Part shown: positions 43,508 through 52,400 of the stretch, in pieces
Layout of the letters: each line of letters begins with the position of its first letter
Position numbering within the stretch: the first letter of the stretch is position 1
From: JALHNI01 sp031367405
GTDB lineage: Bacteria > Acidobacteriota > Terriglobia > Bryobacterales > Bryobacteraceae
Reading direction: 5' to 3'
NCBI GenBank assembly: GCA_031367405.1
Contig: JANLPT010000050.1
Coordinates: 24,483-88,482, forward strand
Length of the DNA stretch: 64,000 nt
Program-made: the position numbers and the translations under genes
Notes under the pieces: generated by a model
What the model was told of the DNA's origin: nothing
Databases searched by the model: none
What the model saw: only the letters and a program-made list of their open reading frames with translations

Positions 43508-45460
43508 TTACCGAATGATCGAGGTCGTGGTGGTCACCTGGATGGGCGCTCCGCTCACAACTAACTCCACGCGACGGTTCGCCCGGCGGCCATCGGCCGT
43601 CATATTATCGGCCACCGGAGTCGACTCGCCTAAACCCTTGGCCGTGATCGTGTCGGCTGGCACGCTGCTCTGCACCAGATACTTGCGGACGCTCTCCGCA
43701 CGGCGTTCCGAAAGTACTTGGTTCGAGGCGTCGTCGCCCACGCTATCGGTATGGCCTTCCACCTCGAGCTTCAAACCCGGATGAGCCATCACAATCCCGG
43801 CAATCCGCGACAGCTTTTCTCGCGCACCAGGACGCAACGTAAATTGCGCCGTGTCAAATAAGACGTCCGACATGTTAACGATCAGGCCGCGGGCCGTTTC
43901 GCGAGTCTGCAGGACCACATTCAGTTGCCGCAGCAACTCAGCCTTTGCGGCGGTGGCAGCCGCTTCGGCCTCGGCCACTTTGCCGGCCAGCGCCTGCTGT
44001 TGTTGACGGGAAGCGGCGAGTTCTTGCTCACCACGCAGCCGGTCGGCGTCCGCCCTAGCACGAACTTCTTCCGCCTGCTTACGAGCCTGCTCCGCCATTT
44101 GCTGTGCATTCATGGTCTCTGCACGAAGCTTCGCCTGTTCCTGGCCGGCCTGCAAGCGAGCGTCTTCGGCCTGCTTACGAGCCTGCTCCGCCATCAACTG
44201 CGCATTCGTGGTTTGTTCGCGAAGCTTGGCCTGCTCCTGATTCGCCACCAGACGAGCCGCTTCGGTATCAGCCTTCAGCCGTTCCTGTTCCGCCATAGAC
44301 GTTTTTTGGGCTAGTTCGGCCTTGCGCGCCATCTCTTCCGCTTGCAAGCGGCCGGACTCTGAATCTTTCAAAGCAGCTTGGGCCGCCTTGCGCGCTTCGT
44401 CCAGATCGGTATTCTGTAACTCGACGCGACGCCGTTCCCGCCGCTCCTGGTCGGCTACAAACTGCGCATTCCGTTCGCTATCCAGCGCCAGCTTACGATC
44501 GGCTTCGGCCAATTCACGCTTGCGCGTCTCCTGCTCAGCGGTCGTTTGAGCCGATGCGACGCGATCCGCTGCGGCCGTGCGCTCCGCTTGCAGACTCTCC
44601 TGCTCCATCTTCTTCACCGTGATAATTCGGGCATCCTCGGCGAGTTGAGTCACATTGCGCGCCAAAGTCTGCACCTTTTTCTTGTCACCCTTGGAGCGCA
44701 AGAAAGCTTCGGCATTGTAAAGATCGACGTCGGCCTTCTGCAGGGTATCGGCGGCGTACTGCGCCGCCCCGACTGACCGGGCGATCGCCACGGCGTGACG
44801 CGCTTCCAGCAGATCCAGCGGCGCGTTGCGGTTCGCCCGTAGCTTGGCACGATCCGCCGCCGGTAAACGGTTGACAAAACTACCCTTCGCCAGCAGTTCA
44901 TACTTGGCGTCAATCGTAGAAATCGTACCCGTCGTGCCCGGCTTCAACACGTTCTCCATCACCACCATGTCGCTGGGCTGGGTAACAGCGTAATAGGGCT
45001 CTGCCGTGACGATCATGCCGAACGATTGCAGTTCGGTAGCGCTCTGCAGACGGGCGTGATCGCCGTCCAGCATCAATTCGCCCAAATTCTCGGCGCGGCC
45101 TTCGGGAGTAATCGCCCACACCACATAGGTGAGGAGATCTTCGCCCAGAGTTTGGGCGGCCGGCATTTTGTCCACATCCACCTGGATCTTGGTGGCACCG
45201 GTCTTGCTCTCCACCTTCACTTCGCCGGTCGCCTTTGGCATGTCGGCGCTGCCAACCAGACCAACGACGGTGGAGCCCTGCCGATGGTGATAGTTAATTG
45301 ACTTAATGGACTTGGAAACCACTGTCGTGCGGAAAATCGGAATGCCATCTCTCGACGTCTCCGGCAAGTTCGTTTGCGTGGGATTCGGAACCTGCGCCAG
45401 CACCAATGTCGCGAGTCCGGCTGCCAATCCAAAACCTTTGATTTTTTTATTGAACGTCAT
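43508..45460 (-). CDS. OmpA-family protein with long coiled coil
   Basis: This 650-residue envelope protein has a signal peptide (FGLAAGLATLVLA), an N-terminal domain of about 200 residues and a very long alanine-, glutamine- and charge-rich coiled coil (about residues 270-510). It ends in an OmpA C-terminal peptidoglycan-binding domain (VLFDTAQFTLRPGAREKL, VEGHTDSVGDD, LSERRAESVRKYL, RRANRRVELVV). Within the coil a unit of about 32 residues beginning QEQAKLR and containing MAEQARKQAE occurs twice. The likely role is to anchor the outer membrane or a surface assembly to peptidoglycan across the periplasm. The RBS AGAGGCG precedes the ATG. Confidence 0.85.
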   Translation of the reverse strand: MTFNKKIKGFGLAAGLATLVLAQVPNPTQTNLPETSRDGIPIFRTTVVSKSIKSINYHHRQGSTVVGLVGSADMPKATGEVKVESKTGATKIQVDVDKMPAAQTLGEDLLTYVVWAITPEGRAENLGELMLDGDHARLQSATELQSFGMIVTAEPYYAVTQPSDMVVMENVLKPGTTGTISTIDAKYELLAKGSFVNRLPAADRAKLRANRNAPLDLLEARHAVAIARSVGAAQYAADTLQKADVDLYNAEAFLRSKGDKKKVQTLARNVTQLAEDARIITVKKMEQESLQAERTAAADRVASAQTTAEQETRKRELAEADRKLALDSERNAQFVADQERRERRRVELQNTDLDEARKAAQAALKDSESGRLQAEEMARKAELAQKTSMAEQERLKADTEAARLVANQEQAKLREQTTNAQLMAEQARKQAEDARLQAGQEQAKLRAETMNAQQMAEQARKQAEEVRARADADRLRGEQELAASRQQQQALAGKVAEAEAAATAAKAELLRQLNVVLQTRETARGLIVNMSDVLFDTAQFTLRPGAREKLSRIAGIVMAHPGLKLEVEGHTDSVGDDASNQVLSERRAESVRKYLVQSSVPADTITAKGLGESTPVADNMTADGRRANRRVELVVSGAPIQVTTTTSIIR

Positions 45461-45609
45461 AAATCGCCTCTTTCTTGAGTAAACGTCTCACCTACCTAGG
45501 CAAGCGGAGTGCCATGTCCCTGTGACGTCAGAAACAATGGACTTATCTGTAAATTTCCTGATGTTAACGGGCAATATTTTCCTCATCCGGCAAGATCTGC
45601 ATTCCTCCC

Positions 45610-45639
45610 CCATGGCCTAACATGCCATGGCCTAACATG
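45610..45639 (+). repeat. Perfect 15-nt tandem duplication at the kinase start
   Basis: CCATGGCCTAACATG occurs twice head to tail (45610-45624, 45625-45639). Each copy ends in an ATG, so the duplication creates two alternative in-frame start codons (45622 and 45637) for the kinase gene. Confidence 0.85.
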
Positions 45640-46314
45640 AAGGGAATGGACGAAGCAGACCTCTCTCTCCGAAGGCTACAGGCCGAGCTCTCGACGGCGG
45701 CTCACAATCTGCGGGAGCCCCTGCGGATGATCCGTTGTTACGTCGACCTACTCGCCGAACAGCCTAGCCAGTCGGCGCTCTGCGTTGAACGGATCAGCCA
45801 TGGCGCGCAACGGCTGGAGACGCTCGTCAATGGCATGTTCGAGTGCTTCCAGTTGGCGGAACACTTCCAGCCCAAGAAGATTGCGGCGAACCTCGTCTGG
45901 ATGAACGCCGTCTCCCGCCTGCCGGACGCCCACCGCGCCGCACTCACGTCGGATGAGCTACCCGCCATCAGGGGCGACTTCGACATGCTCACCGGCGTCT
46001 TTGCCAAGCTGATCGGCAACGCCTTGAAGTTTCGTAGTGACCAGCCACCCGCGCTCCACCTCAGTGCCTCGCCGGACCCCGCAGGGGCAGATTGGCGCTT
46101 CGCTCTGAAAGACAATGGCATTGGGATCGAGGAAGTGTATTGGGAACGCTGTTTTGGTATGTTTCAGCGCCTGCATGCTCAGGACATTCCGGGTGAAGGC
46201 TTCGGCTTAGCCTATTGCCGCCGCGCGATTGAATTGCACGGAGGCCGGATCTGGATGGAATCGGCACCCGGCTCGGGCACCACCATCTTCTTTACACTGC
46301 CGTCTCCGGGTTGA
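45622..46314 (+). CDS. Soluble minimal histidine kinase
   Basis: The protein (up to 230 residues) contains only a dimerisation/phospho-acceptor helix and an ATPase domain. The H box reads AAHNLREPLRMIRCYVDLL (His28), which resembles the SHDLQEPLR motif of phytochrome-type kinases such as the one at 56308-59181, but with Asn for Asp. The N box is KLIGNALKFRSD; the G boxes are DNGIGIEEVYWERCFGMFQRLH and GEGFGLAYCRRAIELHGG. There is no sensor or membrane segment, so it must receive its signal from another protein. The start is ambiguous among 45622, 45637 and 45646 because of a 15-nt duplication; 45646 is close to an AAGGGA. Confidence 0.82.
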   Translation: MPWPNMKGMDEADLSLRRLQAELSTAAHNLREPLRMIRCYVDLLAEQPSQSALCVERISHGAQRLETLVNGMFECFQLAEHFQPKKIAANLVWMNAVSRLPDAHRAALTSDELPAIRGDFDMLTGVFAKLIGNALKFRSDQPPALHLSASPDPAGADWRFALKDNGIGIEEVYWERCFGMFQRLHAQDIPGEGFGLAYCRRAIELHGGRIWMESAPGSGTTIFFTLPSPG

Positions 46315-46364
46315 ATGGAGCAGGGGGCCCGTTCAGGCTGGGTAAACGCTATCCTAAAAGAGAT

Positions 46365-46454
46365 GGAGGGGTGGCCGAGCGGTTTAAGGCACCGGTCTTG
46401 AAAACCGTCGTAGGGGAGACTCTACCGTGGGTTCGAATCCCACCCCCTCCGCCA
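46365..46454 (+). tRNA. tRNA-Ser (anticodon TGA), CCA encoded
   Basis: The sequence has a 7-bp acceptor stem (GGAGGGG with CCCCTCC), a serine-type long variable arm and the anticodon loop CTTGAAA, giving TGA. The T arm contains GGTTCGAATCC, the discriminator is G, and CCA is encoded at 46452-46454. The stop codon of the opposite-strand glucan synthase gene lies in its D arm. Confidence 0.95.
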
Positions 46455-49400
46455 CGCTACGCTTCTGCCGGACCGTTCGGACGACCACCGCGTGCGCGCC
46501 ACTGTCGAGGATCAACGGAATGCGTCTATCTTGCAACGGCCTGGCATCGAGACTCACTTCACTTTCTTCGCCCTTACCATCGTTAGTTACTAAGATATGA
46601 TACGTTGCGCCGCGCGGGCGGTAAGTGAACGAGTAAGTAGTCCAATCAGCTGGCAGGCAGGGGTTGACGCAAAAGTGATCGCCTTCGACGCGCAAACCAA
46701 GCACTTCCTCAATCCAGATCCGGTAGAGCCATGAGGCAGAGCCGGTATACCAGCTCCAGCCGCCTCGGCCCACCAAACCATCCGCCGTGTAAATGTCGGC
46801 GGCGGCCACGTAAGGCTCTAAGGCGTAGCGCGCCACCGCTTTCTCGTCCCGGGCCTGTTCCACCGGATTCAGCAGATCGAGTAAGCGGCCACAGTTAACC
46901 CCATCGCCGAGGCGGGCGAAAGCTAAGGCGAGCCAGATGGCGGCATGCGTATACTGGCCGCCGTTCTCCCGCAGACCGGGCGGGTAACCCATGATGTAGC
47001 CGGGGTGCGGCTCCGAGTGATCGAAGGGCGGCGTAAAGAGCCGAATGATCCGGTCATTGCCGGGCACCAGGTAACTCAGCGCGGATTCTAAGGCGCGGCT
47101 GGTATGCCCGGGCTCGCCCGCCCCGCAGATCGCGGCCCAGGATTGCGGAATCGAGTCGATACGGGCTTCGACGTTTTCGTGGGAGCCTAGCTTCGATCCG
47201 TCATCGAAGAAACCACGCAGGTACCAATCGCCATCCCAGCACTGCGTCTCCATGGCCGTGGCCAGTTGCGCGGCGGCGGCATGGAAGCGGGCAGCTTGTG
47301 GCGCGGCTAGCCAAGGGCTAAACTCGCGAATCACGTCGATAAAGAACCAGGCGAGCCACGTACTTTCGCCGCGGCCGGCGGCCCCCACCAGGTTCATGCC
47401 GTCGTTCCAATCGCCATTGCCGAACAGCGGCAGGCCGTGCGCGCCGGTGGGAAGGGCTTTCTGAAGTGCGCGTTCGCAATGGTCCAGAAGTGTCGTCGCC
47501 ACGGGCGAGACGATCGCCGTGGAGATCCGCTCGTGTTCGCCCGGCTGGAGCAATGGCCCATCGATAAATGGCACTAACTCTTGCAGCACCGCCGCGTCGC
47601 CAGTGACCCGAATGTAATGAGCGGCTACATACGGCAGCCAGAGTAAGTCATCCGAACAAAGCGTGCGGACGCCGGCCCCGGAATCGGGGTGCCACCAATG
47701 CTGGACGTCGCCCTCGGGAAACTGACGGGCAGCGGCAGTGAGTAAGTGCTGGCGAGCAATATCGGGCGCAGAATACACCAGCGCCATCGAATCCTGTAAC
47801 TGGTCCCGGAAGCCGAACGCTCCTCCGGATTGATAGAAGCCGGACCTTCCCCAAAAGCGGCAGCTGAGCGTCTGATACACCAGCCACCGATTGAGGAGAA
47901 AATCGACCGAGAGCACGGGCGTGTGTACTTCGATGACGCCGAGTCGCTGATTCCACGATCGGCGCACGGCTTCAAGGGCGGCGGGCACGGCCTCCGGTTG
48001 ACGAAAGCGTTCGATGATGGCGCGGGCGGCCACATCGCTTCCCGCTTCACCGAGTAGACAGGTGACATCGCCGCTCTGGCCGATGGCCAGATTCAGAGGA
48101 GTCCGCAGGACGGCCACGGGGTCCAGCCCCGCCTCCGCGCGGCCATTCAAACGGATGCGCGCCATCCCGGCGGGCCGGGTATGAGCGGCATTGCGGCCGA
48201 GAAACTGGGTGCGGTCAGCAGAGTAAGAATCGGGCGGAGGCGACGTCGTGGAGAAAGCCACCTGGCTCGCGTAAAGCTGATTCCAGGGGTTTTTGGCAAA
48301 AAGCGCGTTACTGCCGGCATCGAAAGTAGATTGGATATGGAGTTGATTATCGTCGCGGCGAGTGCCGAGCACCCACTCGGCGAACCACGTTACCGATAGC
48401 CGTCGCGGACGGCCGGAATCGTTGCGCAGACGCAGCCAGCAGAGCTTCACGTTCTCCTCAAGGTCAACGAAAACGGTGAGCTCCTGATGAATGCCATGAC
48501 TATGATGCTCGTAAACGGTGTAACCTTGGCCGTGCCGCGCACGGTAGGGCGACTCTTCCCGAATCGGTAGCGCGGTGGGCGTCCAGAATTCGCCGGACTC
48601 TTCGTCGCGAAGGTAGAGGATCTCCGATTGCGGATCCCGCACCGGGTCGTTGTGCCACGGGGTGAGCCGGTTGGCTTGGCTGTTGCCGCTCCAGGTGAAG
48701 CCGAGTCCGCTTTCGGTCACGAGCGTGCCGAAGTGGGGCGAGGCGATCACATTCGACCAGGGAGCTGGGGTGCGGGCACCTTTATCGAGATAAATGGCGT
48801 ACTCGCGGCCATCGCTGGTGAAGCCGCCCAGTCCATTGAAATAGGGGAGTTCGAGAAAGGGCAACTGACCCGCCGCGTCGGGCTTGGCCGGGGGCACGGG
48901 CTCCAGTAGGGGCAGCGACGATGGCGGGTCGTTCGAGAGCGCGAGTTGCTGGGCAAGCGTGCCGCGGATGCCGGCCAAAGTGGCGTGGGAAGCGGCGAGC
49001 AGCAGGGCGCGGTGACCTTCGGGAAGCGCATGCCAATCGCGCAGAAACACGCCGCCGGGGATGTCGATGCCGGTGTGGACGCTGTGCGACTCCACCAGGC
49101 GCCGCAGTTGGTGGTGGAAGGGCTGGTCGTAGCTGGGCGTCTCCTGATTGAGAATGACGAGGTCGGCTTTGAAGCCTCGCAAGCGCCAGAAAGTGTGCGC
49201 CAGCAAGGTCTCGCGAACGAGGCTGAGGCTACGGGCGTCAGTGAGCGTCAGGGTAAGAATGGGCAGATCGCCGGAGATGCCGTAGGCCCAAAGCCCTTCC
49301 TGCCCGAGGGTGTTGCGGGCGAGGCGGGCGGCGTTGGGGCGCAGGCGCGAATTGGGGAAGAGCAGATGGCCGGCGAGCTCATGGAAAGCGAGTGTGGCGG

Positions 49401-52400
49401 CTCCGGGGATGGCGAGAAACCGCAGCTCAAGTTGCGCGTTGGTCCAACCCATTTCAAAAGCGTCGTTGACGGAGTCGCGTTGGCGGAATTTTTCAATCAA
49501 CGCGACGAGAGCTTCGCGCGAGGCGGCGGCAAGAGTCACAAAGGTAAGTTCCGCGCGGTCACGCGGAGCCAGCGCGAAGCGGCAGCGCAGGCTGAAGATG
49601 GGGTCGAGCACCGTTCCGGCGGTGCCGGTTAGATCGCCTTCCAGGGCGGCGGGGTTCGCGTGAGAGCGCCCCCTGCCGAGGAATTTCTCGCGCGAGGTTT
49701 CAAACTGCAGGGCCGTGGAGGAGGCCGGAGCGATCAAGAGATGGGCGGCCCAGATCGGGTCGGCTCCGGGTGACCGCGGGCGGCGGTGCGCGATTAAGGC
49801 GTTAGCCTCCGGCAGGTATTCAGTTTGCACGAACATCTTGCTGAAGGCTGGATGGGCCGCATCGGCGCGCGGTTGCGCGAGCGCAAGTTCCCAGAGGCTG
49901 GTGGCTTCTAATGTGCGGGCCCGGCTGGAGCGATTAATGAACGTGATGCGCCGGACCTCGGCGTCGTCGCGTGGCGAAACGCAGATTTCGGTGAGCGTCT
50001 CAATTCCCTGCGCCCGGCGCACGAACTCGGCGCGATCCGGTGAAAAGCGCGCGTTGGACACTCCAATCTCGCCCCCCACCGGCTGATAGGCCGCCGACCA
50101 CACCGCGCCCGAGTGAGTGTCGCGAATATACAGATAAGTGCCCCAGTTGTCGAGCGTGGTGTCCGCGTGCCAACGGGAGATCGCCGCGCCATTCCACTGG
50201 CTATAGCCGCCACCCGAACTCGTCAGCATCACCGAGTAATTGCCATTGCCAAGCAAATGCACCCGCGGGACGGTGCCCTCTTCCTGAAGTGCTTCCTGCA
50301 AAGCGCGAAAGTTGACGGCACCATCGGCAATCGTCTCTTCCGCCGGCCGTTCGGGCAGCGACTGCTGCAGCACGGACCGCGCGGGAGGAATGCGCTCGTA
50401 AAGCAGCGATTCGACGGCCTTGATGCTAGGGTTTTTGTGGAAGCGGCGTTGCATCACTCCCCGGTGCAAGGCGTTGTCGATCGCCAGCAAACTCATGCCC
50501 TGATGGTGGGCCATGTAGGTGTAGATGATGACGCCTCTGCCGCCGCCACGGGCGTTCTCGCGAGAAAAGTCAATGGCTTCGTAGGGGCCCATGGGGCCTT
50601 CGAGACCCATGCCCGCTAAACGCTCTAAATTCTCGGTGGCGGCGCGGGGAAAAACGGCCAGTGCCAGGAATGACGAGTACGGCGAAACGACGACATCGTC
50701 GCCCACCCCTGGTTTTAAGGCCAGCGTGGGGACACCGAAGGCGTGATATTGATACACCTGATTCGAGTCCAGGACGCTGTAGGCGCATTCGGAAATTCCC
50801 CACGGGGCACCCTGTTCACGGCCATACTCCATCTGCCGGATGACGGCTTGACGGCAAGCGCCCTCGAGCAGTGAATTTTCAAAGGATCGCATGAAGAGCA
50901 GCGGCATCAGGTATTCAAACATCGTGCCAGTCCAGGAGAGCAACACCTGCCCTTCGGAGGCAGTGATGTAGGCCCGGCCCAAGGCCAGCCAGTGCTCAAG
51001 CGGAACGTCGCCCTTGGCGATGGAAGCCAGGCTCGCGATGCGGCATTCGCTGGCGAGCAGATCATAGTGGCTCGTAAACTCGACGGGACCTCCGACGGAG
51101 TAGCCAATCCCGAAGAGGCGGCGGCGCGTGTCGTAGAGGAAGCCCATGCGGATCCCGTCGGCCAGTTGGCGCACCTGTGCCGCCAGCGTCTGGCAACGGC
51201 CCACGGTCTCGCGGGCGGCGGCGCGGGCTTGGCCGTACTCGGCCGCCAACTGTCGCAGCCAGGCGGATTGCGACGGCGGCGCGCCTCGGCCGGCCAGCAG
51301 CAGTAACTCTTCCACGGGCTGTTCGGCACCCGCGGCGAGCATGGCGAGATTGGGCACGGTGCGGAGGGCACGGCCGCGCACCTCGACGGCGTTAGCATGA
51401 ATTTTGCGCAGGAACTCGTCGGAGGGGGCGGCGAGAGTCTCCATCCAAGAGAGGTAACGCGCCGCAGCGGTGGTCCAACTGATCAGTTGCTGGTCGAGTT
51501 TGGCAACCCAATAAGCATGCTCGCCGCCACTGGTAGCTTGCCAACGGAAAGCGGCGGTGAGTTGCTTGACGGGTTGCGCGGCCTGCCCGAGCCGGCCGAT
51601 GATTTCATGGCCGCGGGCTCCCCGGCGAAAGAGGTGGCGCAGCGCGCGGACGGGGATGCGCAGTGAGGGGTCGCGTCCACTTTTCTCGGCGAGAACGGAA
51701 AGCGTATCCGCCAACCCGCGGAGGCAGGCCGCGCCGGGTACCGGCGCATCCGGAAGTTCGAGCAAACCGCGCTCTAGCACCCAGAACGCGGCGAGGAGAT
51801 TCCCGCTATCGACCGTGGACACGTAACGCGGTGCCAGCGGCTCCAGGGTCTGCGTGTCGTACCAATTCAGCCAGTGGCCTTCGTAGCGCTCGAGGCGTTG
51901 CATGGTGTCGAGGCTGGCCCCGCAGCGCGAGAGAAACTCGTCGGGTGTAAGGTAGCCGAAGTCCACCGCGGCCAGGCTCGACGTCAGCCAGAGGCCGATG
52001 TTGGTGGGCGAAGTGCGTTGTGCCACTTCGATGCGCAACGCGAGTTGCGAGTTGTCCGGCGGCAGCCAGTTCGTCGCCGCGCCGACATGATCATCGAAAT
52101 AGCGCCAGATGAGGCGCGACATGCGTCGCAGAAAGGCAGTCTGCGCCAAGCTCAGCGGCCCTTGACGGCCATCGGCGATGGGGACGCTCAACCAGCGCAT
52201 AATCAGCGGGCCGATCAACCAGACGCCCAGAAACAGGACGGCCGGCCAGAGCGCATCGCGCGCCGACAACATCAGCATCAGCACCATCGAAACCGCGCTG
52301 ATCGCCATCAGGTGTAACAAGGTGCGGCTAAAGTGGCGCGGCATCGCCGAGGCCGCCATCTCCGCCGTTTGCCATTGCAGCAGCAGACGGCGGCTGAACA

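Noticed and set aside
44080..44300. Repeats in the OmpA-family gene as a CRISPR-like or mobile repeat
   Set aside because: They are diverged, in frame and contiguous with a coiled coil, so they are protein-level repeats.
46384..46454. The GVGFEPTVESP tail as a protein domain
   Set aside because: It is the antisense translation of tRNA-Ser, a well-known source of spurious shared peptides.
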